From: Xylogone sp. PMI_703
Lineage: Eukaryota; Ascomycota; Leotiomycetes
Direction: 5' to 3'
Length of the DNA: 64,000 bases
Assembly: GCA_021399445.1 (NCBI GenBank)
Contig: JAJTUQ010000010.1
Location: 310,001-374,000 of the forward strand
Shown here: positions 46,853-58,731 of the stretch, one piece after another
Layout of the letters: every line of letters begins with the position of its first letter
Numbering within the stretch: position 1 is the stretch's first letter
The notes under the pieces: model-generated
Database searches by the model: none
Told to the model about the DNA's origin: nothing
The model's input: only the letters and a program-made list of their open reading frames with translations
Made by a program: the position numbers and the translations under genes

Positions 46853-48168
46853 GGTTCTGCTGCCCTACAGAGAGTGATGAGAAGAGCTGGTGTATCTTCC
46901 CAGGACTCAATGGACAGTATCCCACAAGGTTCTGACTGGCGATAGAAAAAAAGGAGTTGGGAGTTCCGGTCTGAGGCTGGATGCAAGCGAGCAGAGGGCT
47001 TGGGAGGGCTCTGGGCGTGGTAGCGGAGGCACTGGTTCGCTGCTAGCAAGCCACCACAGCGGGATTGAACCAAAGCGAAATGAAAGCTTTCGAACGGGAA
47101 TTGTTGAGATTGAGGAAAGGAAGATGAACGAGTGATGGAATGAGGAACACTGGGAGGGAAAGAAGGGCATTTTAAGCTGCTGGAGCTGCTCAAGCCCGTC
47201 GTACCTGCTCACTCCCGTCTCCATCCCCTCGCCTGCCGCGCCTGTTTGCTGGTTGGAGGGGCTCGGGGGGTTGCGTCTTGACTCAACGCCCATTGACGCC
47301 TGATCCCGTGACTGCCAATCCCGTGATTCTCCAGGCTGCCGTGAGCCTCGGAGAGCTGTGGCTGGTGTGGCTCTGCGCTGATTTGCTCTCTGCCTGGCGG
47401 CCCCAATATATCCAGCGTGTCTGCTTAGGCAACATGCGCCAGCCTTTCCCCTTCCAGCGATACGGCACAGTTGTAGCCTTCATCGTATTCCTTTCTCATC
47501 CAAAGATGTGATGTTGATGCTCATCTTGAATGCTCAGGGCAAGGAACCGCGATACGGGCAGGAGCCATTTCAAAGCAACCGAGCGAGCCAACTATTATAC
47601 CCATTGACTTAGACCCTCGGTATCTTGGCTATTCCTTCGCTGGACCATATCGTCCAATAATTACAGATCGATTCATCACGAAGTCGTACAACTATCTTTT
47701 ACGTCAAGGTGTTATTGCAAGGACATTCGCCGTCCAAACTCTCATATTTTCATTCTCTATCGTTACTCAGATCTATAATTGTCATAGGTCGTGCTCCGTA
47801 TCAAATTGTGCTGTCTGTCGATTGGCCGGAGTAAGAAGTACTCAACTCGATTGGATCCATAGATACTCTGGAATCTGTCCTCTGAAGTCGTGCCTCTATA
47901 TCATGACTCTTTCTAAGTAGCTCTTATACCATATAATTAGGTCCTGCCCAAGTTGGTATCTTTACAGGAGTCTCGGAGAGCAACTGTATGCACCACGCCT
48001 ACTTCGAAGTGATGCAGTGATGGAATTCCTTGGCCTACTTCTCTTTAACCCCTAGCATCTAGTAATGCCTAAATGAAGCCATCGGACAAGTACCCAGCCC
48101 CCAGAGCCAGGTACTACTGGCCGAAAAGCCGCTGGAGAAGATATGCTGCACCGTGGCCTCACTGGCTA
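46853..48168. other. promoter region of the ankyrin gene and intergenic DNA
   Basis: Some 1.3 kb, relatively GC-rich near the start codon of the ankyrin gene. Open frames on both strands (such as 46907-47293 and 47278-47511) overlap one another without splice support and are probably chance. Confidence 0.45.
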
Positions 48169-49542
48169 TCATCGAGACGGACTAGGCGTACTTCCAGATG
48201 AGTTACCCCCAGTCTTGGACGCAAGCCTAACACCAGGCCCATACCGTCCACCAAATTCCGAATCAGATCTATTCTCCATCCCTTCATCAGGAGCAGTAAA
48301 AGTACCCACCACAGGAGGCGGGATCTCAGCTGTAGAATTGTAAAGGTGAACGCTGAACATATCTCGCGACAACTGCTGTAGTGACGCATCACTAAGGTGG
48401 CCGCCAACCTGCCTGGATCTCCAGCCGAGCCCTTTGTTTTTACCATAGAGAGTCTTTCCATCGGTCGAAACCATAAACTGCACGGCGTCGCCCGTGGCGT
48501 AATTGTCAATCGTGGTGACGACGACGTTTTCCTTCAGATGCATGTCTGCTTTGGAACAAATCTCCACGCACTGTCGAGCTGTCTCCCACTCATCCCGCAG
48601 CCTGAGCAGATCTGCATGTTCCTCTTCTGATGTCATGTTTGTCTTCGACTTGTTCACCATTCGGTTGATTATATCCTTCATATACCCCTCCAACTTCGCA
48701 GTCGTTAGAAGAAGACTATTCTTGCATTCCTGCAAGCCAGCAATGGTAAGCTTTTCGGGTAGAGTATCTGAGTCCTTATTCTCAGGATCATCATCACTGC
48801 GTGGTGACGTAACCTGGATCTGATCAATGTGCTCGGACAGCTGGGAGCATATTTGAAGACACTTCTGCGTGCTCATCCGTTCTTCCCTTATGAGTCGCAG
48901 TTCTGCTGCATCCGAATCTGAGTTCGTGACTGAGCGGCCTAATACAGTTTGCAGCTTCTCATCTATGCTTTCAAGATGCGCTTCGAGGTCATCAGTTGCA
49001 TCTCTTAGCATGCCTCTATAAATTTCGAGACCTTCGGGAGTGATAGCGGACTTGCGCCTGGGAGGGACACCCTAAATGTTAGAAATGCTTTGATATGAGT
49101 AATACAGAATGCACGAAGGAACTCACAAATTTGCATCCGCGAGAGCAATACTAATAGTCGTCTTATATCCCGACAGCAGCTGTCTGAAACTGTCGACATT
49201 GTCCCCCATATACCGTAACTTAGCCCAGTCTCGAAAGCTCGTGCGATTACCCCCAGAGCGCGACGAGCACTTCAGAATTTCATCCTGAAACTCTTTACAC
49301 GCATTGCCGCACCGTCGCAGAGGAAGGTCGAGCGCAGAAAGGTCGACGTCTGTGGTGTTGTTGATCGTCTCAGTGAGCGAGCTGAGAACCCCGCTCAGAG
49401 CCTCGAGCTCCTCTTGGAGATCGCGGATATTCCTGGGATGAAATCTGTAGCTCTGAATCGTCTGGTAGAGTGTAGTGCTGGATTGAAATGCAAAAGTGGC
49501 CAAGGCCAGGAGCCCTGAGGCTATGCCTATGGGGTCTGCCAT
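48169..49542 (-). CDS. stand-alone PigL_N-type fungal protein, 434 aa
   Basis: Exons are 49542-49127 and 49057-48169. The 69-nt intron has a TTCTAACAT branch and ends CCTCCCAG; an earlier AG (CATTTAG) would break the frame. The N-terminus MADPIGIASGLLALATFAFQSS is the hallmark start of the fungal N-terminal domain found in NLR-like, ankyrin and PigL-type proteins (PF17111). Its amphipathic helix could insert in membranes. Coiled helices follow (DLQEELEALSGVLSSLTETI, ATDDLEAHLESIDEKLQTVL, LLRLRDEWETARQCVEICSK). The C-terminal block LGWRSRQVGGHLSDASLQQL is a recurrent element in these solo proteins. No NACHT or NB-ARC domain is present. It lies on the same strand just upstream of the NTase-ankyrin gene. 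Confidence 0.85.
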
Positions 49543-50064
49543 GCCATCAACAAGTTGTGATTTTCGAAGTTGATGTTGGAAGAATCGCGAGATCGGGTTG
49601 ATCAACTGGAGGCGGGGGCTAAGCGCCCATTCCACGTGTGGGGCAAAGTGCTGGTGCTTAGCGCCCGGACAGGCCCTTGGGCAGAGACACACACAGGGTG
49701 GAGGCGTTCCATATACAGTCGCTATAATTAGACAAGTTGGTGTTCTCTTCTACGAAACGCACAGATAGAACTGAGAGGGCTTTATTACTGTATACACAGT
49801 ACATCCGTACAGCATTAGCTAAACCAGGGACATGGATCAAATAAACTGCAGATAGACCAAATATGAGTAATTTCAGTAATGATGTTGATGCTAATGCTAA
49901 TGCTATACCCTCAATCCCTCATCGCCTTAAAACATTCATGCTCCTCAAAAAGTTTTAAAAAGTCCTTCATAATACGCCCAGAACCTTTCCAACGAATAAA
50001 AATCTCATGATGAAAACGATCCTTGCTATGTACAAAAACTACTTTATACCATATTAAGATCCCA
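49543..50064. other. intergenic, no gene seen
   Basis: About 520 bp. It contains a short GATGTTGATGCTAATGCTAATGC-like imperfect triplet run near 49880 and no gene. Confidence 0.45.
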
Positions 50065-51009
50065 TCACATCAACAAGATGCCGGCGAACAATGAGAACAA
50101 TAGGGGGACGCCAGCTGCAACTTGGCTTCCCGCATTTGGAGATACCACAGGCACGGTTGAGTTGGAAGTTGGAGATGGAGATTGGGAGACGGAAGCCGAT
50201 GGAGTCTGAGAAGGAGCCGCGCTAGGAGTCTGCTTGGCAGTAGCTGAAGAAGGGGTCTTTGCAGTGGTGAGAGTAGAGTGGGTGGGAGCACTTGAAGCGG
50301 TGACAACGACAGTAGAGCCACCGACGGTGACGGTAGAGCCGGCATCCTCACTGTCATCACCTTCTTCAGATGAGCTCGAATAATCTCCCCCATCCTCGCT
50401 TGTAATCTCATCCCAGCTAGGCACATCAATGCCGGGGCACTTGGCCATACACTCATACGCTTGCTTGGCAAGGTCCATGTCCTCCTGGGCTGCCTCGACA
50501 TCGACGCCCTCGGTGCACTGTCTCACGCAGTTATAGGCTGTGCAAGGGATGATGTCGCCATCGCCAAACGCTGTGCCGTTCAGCTCGGCGGCGCTCCATT
50601 CTCCGGTGCCTCCCGTCAGGGTGAAGTCGCTGCTGTATTCGAACCCAGATGGACCATCCATGTTGGGATCCTGGTTGAATTCCATAACGGCGATGGAGTA
50701 GAATGAACCAGAAGGACCAACATTGTCGGGAATGGTGACTTGCAGCGAAGTAGTGTCAATGGAGGACGAGTTCACCAGGTAGCAGACTGGTCCAGTGCCC
50801 CAACCTGGTGGGGTGGTTGCGAGATAGACACGGAAGCTGTCAAAGCCAGCATCGAAGGATTCAGCTCCATCAGCTAGGTCATTGGCGATTGTAAGAGTCG
50901 TGGGCTTGCCAGCAGTGACCGTGGAGGGGAAGCGGATGCGGTCAAAGGCGTGGGTGAGAGGAAGGCCAACAGCTAGAAGCGCGGCAGTCTTGGAAATTGA
51001 GGCGTGCAT
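50065..51009 (-). CDS. GPI-anchored cell-surface protein, 314 aa
   Basis: A single exon. Signal peptide MHASISKTAALLAVGLPLTHA is probably cleaved before F22. Residues 22-145 form a beta-rich, possibly Ig-like domain (IRFPSTVTAGKPTTLTI, then SFRVYLATTPPGWGTGPVC). A cysteine-rich section has PCTAYNCVRQC and YECMAKC, followed by an acidic Ser/Glu/Asp patch. Next comes a long Ser/Thr/Pro stalk (about 225-285) suited to O-mannosylation. The C-terminus is hydrophobic (VAAGVPLLFSLFAGILLM), and with the preceding small residues (P-N-A-G-S) it fits a GPI-attachment signal. It is probably on the plasma membrane or in the cell wall. The N-terminal domain resembles the Kre9/KNH-type anchored-protein domain, but I am not certain. 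Confidence 0.88.
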   Translation of the reverse strand: MHASISKTAALLAVGLPLTHAFDRIRFPSTVTAGKPTTLTIANDLADGAESFDAGFDSFRVYLATTPPGWGTGPVCYLVNSSSIDTTSLQVTIPDNVGPSGSFYSIAVMEFNQDPNMDGPSGFEYSSDFTLTGGTGEWSAAELNGTAFGDGDIIPCTAYNCVRQCTEGVDVEAAQEDMDLAKQAYECMAKCPGIDVPSWDEITSEDGGDYSSSSEEGDDSEDAGSTVTVGGSTVVVTASSAPTHSTLTTAKTPSSATAKQTPSAAPSQTPSASVSQSPSPTSNSTVPVVSPNAGSQVAAGVPLLFSLFAGILLM

Positions 51010-52943
51010 GATTGTTCTTGGTTTGAAGGCAAAATCTGTTCAAGAGGAAGCTAGAAGCTAGAAGGTATGCGATTTAGACACAACGATAAAAGAGTGACAG
51101 CAGTAAGATGCGCGCAAGTAACGACAGTGGCGGTTATGAAAACCGAGCAAACGAATGTCTGGAGATGTGTGAGAAAGGGAGTTAGAGGAGAAGGAAGAAG
51201 AGGTAGGAAAAGAGATGGTGAGGAAGCTAATAAAGTGGTCTGGCAGCGGCTGGAACGCCTCCAACCTAGTTATTGAAGCATTGCCGGATTGGGAAATCGG
51301 GCTTGACAATAGGCCGTCTTACCCAATGGTTCTGGCTTGGCGCTCCGGTCTGGACTGCGGGCTTAACCTTAATCGAGTTACCGTAATTGCTGTACCAACT
51401 CTTCTTTCAAGCCCTTCAAAAGAAAAGGGGCCTCGGCACGGCATTGAGGGAGATGAGATTTAGGCATACCGGAACGGCATTGCCTGGTTTTGCCAAAGAA
51501 AGGTGGATCTGGCCTACGGAAATAGAGGAAATTGCACCGCTCCCAGACGGAAATGCCATGATTCCGTAAGCAAAATGTCCGATGGAGGCGTTGGGCGTCG
51601 AACGAGGCGTCGCGCAGGTTCTTACCATAGCTGTAAGATGATGGTTAAGAGTTGAGGCTCATCTACACGTATAAGAAGCTTTTATACGGCATCAGAAAAA
51701 AGCTCTATGCGCGAATTAAGGTTTAGACCAGATCAACACGCGAGAATTAGGGTTTACGGAGCGATGCGCAATTCATGGTTAATTAACTTTCCTACGCGTA
51801 TTCCTACACTCGTCTCCGTTAGGGGTCGTCGATCAGGTCAGAGCAGTGCGAGCGAGTGCCTTGAGCACCCTGAGCACCCATTGCAGTAATTGCTAAGCTT
51901 TGCTCTACTTGCCATGAAACCTGGGGGTGTGTGTCAGAACACAAATATAAGGGGGTATAAGGCAGCCAGTTCACCTGGAGTTCTCCTTTCGTTCTGACAG
52001 ATTCGTTTTCTACCACCCTGGGATATCTATCCACTGACAAGCGACGGGGAGCGCTTGTATTGGCAAAATCTAACCTAAACCATATACAGCAAGATCTGCA
52101 CTGTGCTTTCCTCTCGATTTGCTATTGAAAGTATTAGAATATATCCCCGAGAACAGTGAGGAATACGTTTTTGAATGATATAAATAAATTTCATATTTGT
52201 TGTGAAATTAATAGTCAAAATTGCACTAAAATCATAATCAAAAATCTTTGCGAAATTTCTCTAAGTTACACGTTAGGCGTTAGTTAAAGCGGCGTGAAAT
52301 ATCTTTGTATATAAAAACAAAGGTTTTTTGCCAATACTGGTACAAACACTGCACAATTCGCAAGTCTGTTCTTCACAGCATTTTTAAACCCGCTCGAAGG
52401 CTGCTCCCTCCAAAATTTTGGGCAGCATAGATGTGCAAACCGTATAGTAGAACCCTAATATTAACGATATCCAACATACCAATATTCTTGATGCAGCAAT
52501 ATCTCTCTCTAGCTCATTTAAATTCCTATACAAATGACAATACTGTTGTCGCCTAGTAAGACGTATGGCAACCGTAGGTGACTGACTGGTCAGACCTTTA
52601 CAGTATGGAGTCATCCGTGTCCGCATATTATACCGGACAAATCAGGCTGTGGCGGCCTTGTACAAAAAAACGATATGGAATACATCGGCAGGAAGGCTGA
52701 TTACGAAAGCATCTTCTGTAACTGGAGTGTTTATCAACGATATTCTGTATTTTGAAAAATTTCAGCCTCCTGTCTTTATCAGTTGCAATAATTAAATATG
52801 TAAAATCGCCTGATAACAACTCCCAATGCGCCGTAGCACCTATCACGAGGGGAATACTAAAATCTAAAAGAACGAACTTAAAGAGAGGCTGTATCTAATC
52901 ATCTCTTTCCGACCCCCAAGGCATATGTTCATAGGGCACAATG
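51010..52943. other. long intergenic interval, no gene seen
   Basis: About 1.9 kb. It includes a purine-rich block upstream of the GPI protein gene (51150-51230) and two nearby copies of a GCGA(GA)ATTARGGTTTA word at about 51711 and 51740. AT-rich sequence fills 52060-52360. None of the open frames has splice or family support. Confidence 0.45.
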
Positions 52944-53951
52944 TCAGTACTTGATCAACCTAAAAGGCGCATCCCTCTCTTCTTCTTCCTCTCCATCACT
53001 ACAGCCTTTTGCATCAGACAATGCAGGCATTTCGACCTCAAAGACTTTCAATGGCTGCTTAACTCCATACAACGGCTCTAGGACTTCCCTCTCACTCCAC
53101 CCCATCCATCCATCAATGGTCAGTTGAAACCTAACCCTAATTTCTTCGAGCCCTTGCATCCCAGAAACTATCGTCCACATCTGCAGCCACTGGTCCGGAT
53201 GCAACGACGTGCATAAGCTGAAGTTGTTGGCGCTGTAGGTATATATATGTCTCTGCAAGTCGATAGACACGGATCGTACACTCTGTAGCAATGCGGGAGA
53301 TACGCCACGACTGAAAATACCAAGAGACAGCGGGTGGTCGAATTCTAGCGTGTTCTGGCTATAGAGGACTCGACTCGCCTCTTCGTATCTATAACGAAAT
53401 TGAATCGTGTGCATCAGCAGAACGGAATTTACAAATTACAATGTGTTAATAGATGAAGAAACCTACACATCTCGACACGTCAAGAACAAGCCACCCACAT
53501 GATCAAAGTAGCCGTAATAACTCCCCTTCACAACATCATGGTACTCCCTACACCCCTTCAGGACGCAATCCTCAACTTTACCTCCCGCACCACACCGTCG
53601 ATACGCTACTTCCCATCGCGAAGGCGAGGATCGATATCGAAGCAAAATATGCAGCAGCTCATGCCGTCCAACTACATATCCGTAGATCCCCTCTCGCACG
53701 GCGAGCGGAAGGCGGAAGAACTGTGATTGCCTAGCAGGCGTCGGACTACTCGTAGCTTGCGCTGCATGAGATGACTGCGGCCCACTGGGCCCGCGAAAGG
53801 CTTTGCTAGCTCTGCGCTTTAGTTTATCCAGCGATGCGGGCGTTCTCTTAGATTTAGATACTGGCAGGACGTATCTTGTGTCTCGAGTCCTGTGGGCCTT
53901 GTCGTAGGCGCTCGACCACAGGGAGAACCCGGCCTCGAACGTCAAACCCAT
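52944..53951 (-). CDS. DUF7730-like fungal protein, 309 aa
   Basis: Exons are 53951-53467 and 53388-52944. The 78-nt intron runs GTAGGT to TTATAG, with sum 930 nt. After a basic, low-complexity N-terminus the protein has SQFFRLPLAVREGIYGYVVG. Next comes a histidine/arginine-rich strand region, then F-L-T-C-R-D-V-Y-E-E-A reading across the splice and VLYSQNTLEFDHP. This F-x-L-P...R-x-x-I-Y and L-T-C-R...Y-x-E-A-x-x-x-L-Y pattern is that of a large family of fungal proteins of unknown function related to F-box-like LRR openings (DUF7730). The tail is Glu-rich (DGEEEEERD). No function can be stated. Confidence 0.8.
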
Positions 53952-54556
53952 GGTGTATGAGATAATGAGTAGTGGGTTAGTCGCATGGGTTACAGATGGG
54001 AGAGGGTTGGATGATAAGGTGATTATAATTGTAGCCTCGCAGGGAGTGCAGTGTTTGGAAAAGCGAGGTAAACGCCACTAACGATTTCACGTAAAGCATC
54101 GCATATACGCGAATAGATGATTTCAGCTAGTACTTATCACGATAGCTACTAATGATAGTGATTAAAGCTACACAGTATTGGCTATAGATGATGTTTAATT
54201 TAGCATTTAACTTCGTTTATGTATTTCTCTTTGAACCTCTCTACTTTGCCTAGAAAGAGTAAAATGAAAAATAAAAAGATAGTAAAAAGCTTTGGACTCT
54301 GAAACAGGGAAAACCACCTTGTACTATGCTAAATTTCAAGTTAACACGCCCGCCGAAAACGCATGCAGAACAGCCGTCAAAAACATCTAGGTTACAAAAT
54401 ATATTTTTGTCTGATTCCATCTCTCATACAACCGTGATAAGCTTTTTATTCATGACCCATATGCTCGTAAATATCTCATTGTCCAAAAAATAAATAAAAG
54501 GAAAAAATAAAAGTAGGATAAAGGGAAGGTGGAAAAATCCAATATAGCGAAAGTAT
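53952..54556. other. intergenic, AT-rich, no gene seen
   Basis: Promoter side of the DUF7730-like gene, then A/T-rich sequence to the 3' end of the next gene. Nothing further recognised. Confidence 0.5.
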
Positions 54557-57187
54557 TTAAAATCCATGTCCATGTATTCCTGTTGTCATCTTCTTCATCC
54601 TGTCAACTGATCGGTTATACTTCTCTAGCCCTGGCGCGACTGGCATCTCGCGCTTCTCTTTCTTCTTCCGTTTCTCTCCCTTCTCGCCTCTGTCCATGCT
54701 ACCTCGTCTTGAGAAGGAGAACATGCCCGAGAAGCTTGATCGACGTGAACCCCTGCCGCCTTCTTCTCTCTCTTGCCTTCGCCCTACTCTTTCCCCATCG
54801 GCATCGACAATATCAACTCCGTTCTCACCATCGGTATTCGTAGTATCCATGCTGTCTCGATGCCTTCTCCTCGGCTTTATGTAGCTGACTATCCTGCTCA
54901 TCTGACTGCTTGCTACGCTCCATATACTGCTAGTGTTGGATTGTTGCGTTGAGACAGAATATCTTCGCTCTTTGTGAAGCTTATTTGGTTTCCTCGGCCT
55001 AGGCACCGGCTCTGGACCCCCGATTTGTTGAATGGTCTCGGCTGACGCATACTTTTCAGTTTCAGATTGTGAGGGTAAAGTTGTTTCGGAAACATGACCG
55101 CCGGGAGGTGGATAGGGAATAGCATGAAATTCGAGGACGTTGTCATGATCCGTTGGCTGTGGGCTTTCTGATGTTGCACTTGTCGTCTGCAAGGGCCAGT
55201 CGGTCGATTTCGTGGTAGATCCTTCAGGACGGAGCACAGGCTCTGGAGAGGGGTCTAGCGAATGACTCGGCTCCGGCGAATCAGCCGGGGATTTGGTTGG
55301 TGTTGGGGTTGCTGATTTACGTCTGGCATGCTCCCTATGACGCTTGGAAAGTGGTGGAATATCTGGATACCGGTCTAGATCAGACTGAGAGCTGGATGCA
55401 GAGTCACGGGAAAAGTCCAGGGGAGGAGGTATGAGATCGGCGATGTCTATCCGCTCTAGGCTTGGTATATTCTGCAAAGATTCATATGTCAACGATATCG
55501 GGCGTCTCTTCGACTTCTCTGGGAGCTCGCTTGGAAAAGAGTTATTCGTTTTTGTGCTGTTTAGATGACTATCATCACCGTCGAGCTCCACCGGTTCCAG
55601 GACAGCCTGCGGAGAAAACTCTTCTATAGCAAGTTTATATGCTTCAGCATAATCCTGAGCGCTCGATGCTGGAGAGTGCGGAATCTTTGGACTCCTCGGA
55701 CTCAGTACACGCTCTGGGCTAAATCTCTTGGGGCTTTTCTTAGGTGTGTCAGGGAGTTCGTCTCCAGGTAGCTCCTTCAGGCTGTGCGTAGAGCTCCCTA
55801 CGGGTGTAAAGAAAGCTGTGCCTGCTTCTGATGCAGTGGATCCACGATCATCTTCGGTAGCCCGTGGAACGGGAGGAATGTCAACGAAAGGTTCTAAGGT
55901 AATAACCTCCAGAGGTTGAACGGGCTTCAAGAATTCGGTACTCAGTTTCATAGGCCGCTTCTTCTTCAATTTATTGGGCTTTCTACCCTGTGGGCCTGGA
56001 CTAACAACTTCCTCACGGTTGATAATGGGCGAAATGGGAGAAATGGGCGATTTTGGCGGAAGTTGCTCGGTCGCCGCATGCTGCAGAGGCTGACGCTCGG
56101 ACGGAATCTGAGGAGCAGTTGACTGAGCCTTTGAATCGTCTGGAACCAGCTTTACCGTCGGAGGAGGAGATGAAGTACTGGGTGGTGGTGATGGTGAAGC
56201 TGTTATTGGCGGTAGAGAGAGTGGCGAGGCCTGATGGAGAGGTGCAGGATTGTTGAATGATGTACGACGAGACCGGGACTCTTGATGCCCGTTTGGCAAC
56301 ACCGGACTGCTTAGAGAGCGGGGAGGTGGAGTATTAGAAAATGGTGGACGTGGAGGCTGCAGGATGTGAGAACCGGACGGGCTCATTCCGTTACCATTGG
56401 TGTGAAATGATGGTGCAATGTTGTTTGGCAAGGGCCGAGGTGTGACTCCAATGAAAATAGGTCTATCAGCTGGTGGCGGTGTCGCTGTTCTAGTGACCAG
56501 GCCATTGACAGAAAGCTGTGGTACCACTCCAACAAAAACAGGTCGACTGTCCTGGGGCTTTGAGGGTATTGATAGAGGGGAAAGAGCAGGTTGAGTCGTC
56601 CAATTTGGACTTGTTAAAGTACGAGGTGATAGCGGCCGGACTCCCGTAAACACGGGTCTCTCTGGAGGTGAATCCATGGCCATTTCAGCTAAAGAGGCCA
56701 TAGATCCATACGATGACCGAGACGACTCCCCTTGGCCATATGGATTGACAGGTGTGCGGACTCCTGAGCCTAAGGTTGCTGCAGAACCTAGACTTCGGGG
56801 ACGATTGTTAGATCCAAACGGTGCGGGGCTGGATGACCTGGATCTTTGTGGCCGCTGGCCAATTGCAAGTGGTGAAATTGGCATCGGTGCCCATGGTACT
56901 GAATGTGGCTCCGGTGCGAAGTCCGGAGGAACTGGCAGAGGTTCAGTCTCCGGTTGGAGACCGAGATGCATGGCATCTTTCGCAGCGTGTTGTGGCACGT
57001 ATGCGGCCCTAGGCTTCTTTTCCATCAATTCCGGAGCGCTTGTCCTCTTCTCTTTCCGTCTCTCCTTCTCTGGGTTCGTGGCTCTGCCGAAGAGAGAAGC
57101 CCTTCTCGACTTGCGTTTCTCCCTCTCCTCACTAGCAACCGTGCTACCGCCAACGGGTGAGATTGCGACCGGCCCATCTCGAGACAT
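54557..57187 (-). CDS. large disordered Ser/Pro-rich fungal protein, 876 aa
   Basis: A single uninterrupted frame with ATG start, far longer than chance at this base composition. I recognise no catalytic domain. The sequence is dominated by Ser, Pro, Lys and Arg and should be largely disordered. Around residues 170-260 a motif recurs three times: RPVFTGVRP, RPVFVGVVP and RPIFIGVTP. Proline-rich P-P-P-x-P-P runs are possible SH3 ligands. The C-terminus is basic with SRIVSYIKPRRRHRDS, F-S-G-M-F-S-F-S-R-R-G and a KGEKRKKKEKRE block, then an ordered-looking tail GLEKYNRSVDRMKKMT. Many S-P and R-R-x-S sites suggest phosphorylation control. It is possibly a signalling or cytoskeletal scaffold, as inference only. 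Confidence 0.85.
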   Translation of the reverse strand: MSRDGPVAISPVGGSTVASEEREKRKSRRASLFGRATNPEKERRKEKRTSAPELMEKKPRAAYVPQHAAKDAMHLGLQPETEPLPVPPDFAPEPHSVPWAPMPISPLAIGQRPQRSRSSSPAPFGSNNRPRSLGSAATLGSGVRTPVNPYGQGESSRSSYGSMASLAEMAMDSPPERPVFTGVRPLSPRTLTSPNWTTQPALSPLSIPSKPQDSRPVFVGVVPQLSVNGLVTRTATPPPADRPIFIGVTPRPLPNNIAPSFHTNGNGMSPSGSHILQPPRPPFSNTPPPRSLSSPVLPNGHQESRSRRTSFNNPAPLHQASPLSLPPITASPSPPPSTSSPPPTVKLVPDDSKAQSTAPQIPSERQPLQHAATEQLPPKSPISPISPIINREEVVSPGPQGRKPNKLKKKRPMKLSTEFLKPVQPLEVITLEPFVDIPPVPRATEDDRGSTASEAGTAFFTPVGSSTHSLKELPGDELPDTPKKSPKRFSPERVLSPRSPKIPHSPASSAQDYAEAYKLAIEEFSPQAVLEPVELDGDDSHLNSTKTNNSFPSELPEKSKRRPISLTYESLQNIPSLERIDIADLIPPPLDFSRDSASSSQSDLDRYPDIPPLSKRHREHARRKSATPTPTKSPADSPEPSHSLDPSPEPVLRPEGSTTKSTDWPLQTTSATSESPQPTDHDNVLEFHAIPYPPPGGHVSETTLPSQSETEKYASAETIQQIGGPEPVPRPRKPNKLHKERRYSVSTQQSNTSSIWSVASSQMSRIVSYIKPRRRHRDSMDTTNTDGENGVDIVDADGERVGRRQEREEGGRGSRRSSFSGMFSFSRRGSMDRGEKGEKRKKKEKREMPVAPGLEKYNRSVDRMKKMTTGIHGHGF

Positions 57188-58731
57188 ACTGCCTTTCCGA
57201 AGGCCCGATATAGATAACTCCTCAAATTATTCAAGCAGATTGCGACTCAGCGAGCGACGGATCAGACAATGGAAGAATCGTGCGGGAGCGGAACATCCCA
57301 TGCGACGCGATGCCGAGCAAACCGCAATGAGCTCACGACCGACATCACACGTTGGAAGCTTCAGGAAGAGGACGACTGTCGTCAGGAGCTCACCTTCACC
57401 ATTATTACGGCCTCAAGTCACCTGCCTCCAGGAACGAGAGAGGAGGATGGAGGGAAGAGGTCTACATGAGCAACGGTGAGATTTTGCTTTGTTGTTCGTA
57501 TTTGTTGTTTGAGACATCCGTGTCAGCTAGCAAGGGACAGGATACGAGTGGCTATATTTAGAGCGGGGTCTCCAGATCACGTGTCGAGGATAAGGGATCT
57601 TCATCGATATAAGCCAACGCAAACGCGGCACTCACTCGATTGTGTTTCTGCTGACCATGTTTTACAGACTCCTTCTAAGGATGTTGATATATAGTTCTAG
57701 TGTAGCCTCCTAGAATAGATCCAGGTTTGCAAAGGGAATATCTCCGACTGGCAGACCGCCACAGCTGACATGGGTGAGAAATAAGGTACTCAGGCTCACA
57801 GGATAAGCAGATAAGCAAGAAATAAGCACCCGGAGTAAGGCTTACAGCGGCAGCTGATGCCGACGATATCCCGACACTGCGATTTTATGCTGGCCGAGTA
57901 GAGGATTACATCTCCTGCAAAAGGATCGAGGGTTGACATTATGCAAACTCCTTCAGCTGGTATGAAGCAGATTGATCTGCGTGTGGAATCAAATAGGGGC
58001 TATCATCGAGCCATGGCCGCTTAAGATGGTTTGATCCTTCCACCATGCAGTGTAAAGGGGCAGCTGAATTGTGTGATGCAGCACCAAGAACAGCTAATGG
58101 GAGTTATTCTATTCGCTTCTGTCTAAGACATGTTCAAAGCCACATAAGGTGATCAAAAGAAACAAACCAATTGCCCACTCTTGTTAATGAAAAGCGGTGA
58201 ACATTCCTCCTTGGCATACAGCAATAAATGAATTTAACAGTTAGCACAATGAGCATACGCCCTACAGGGCTGTACCGCGTGCACAATTGATATCAGATGT
58301 GCTGACATTAATCAACTGTACCATATCATGAAAATTAATATTGTAACAGAAGCTCTCATATTATTTTCCTCATATTACTATCTTACTATAAAATAGCTCT
58401 CATGCATTAACTTTTACATTCCTCCTACTAGCCAGCTCTCGCTTCATTAGACTCATAGCTTTTAGAATAAAACTGCAATATTAATAGCTGAGCTACATCA
58501 ATGCTCCTGTATCAAGAGCTCTAGCAGAGCCCAACGGTATCATTGTGGCTTCCCTTTGCTTCTCTGTACCCTGCTCTGTAGGTACCTGCGTGGAAACTTT
58601 CTTTATAGAGTCGACGAGCTCGACTACGACACAGAGCCTAAGATGTCCCAATTACCTATAATCCCTTACTGGGATAAGAAAAACCAGCTAAACCGTGTTT
58701 GATAAATGCATGAGAACTCAAAAGAACCATT
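57188..58731. other. long intergenic interval, no gene seen
   Basis: About 1.5 kb. The first 300 bp are the promoter side of the disordered-protein gene, and its open + strand frames are shadows. The rest is AT-leaning with no exon, RNA or terminal repeat recognised. Confidence 0.45.

Noticed and set aside
46907..47511. Several open frames upstream of the ankyrin gene
   Set aside because: A GC-rich promoter region opens frames on both strands by chance. None has motif or splice support.
49058..49126. Apparent frame break in the PigL_N-type gene
   Set aside because: Using the second AG (CCTCCCAG) instead of CATTTAG keeps the family sequence in frame.
51700..51760. Telomere-like TTAGGG words
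   Set aside because: Only two degenerate words are present, not a tandem TTAGGG array.
56676..57479. 267-codon + strand frame
   Set aside because: It is antisense to the 876-aa gene and opened by that gene's codon composition; no domain is visible.
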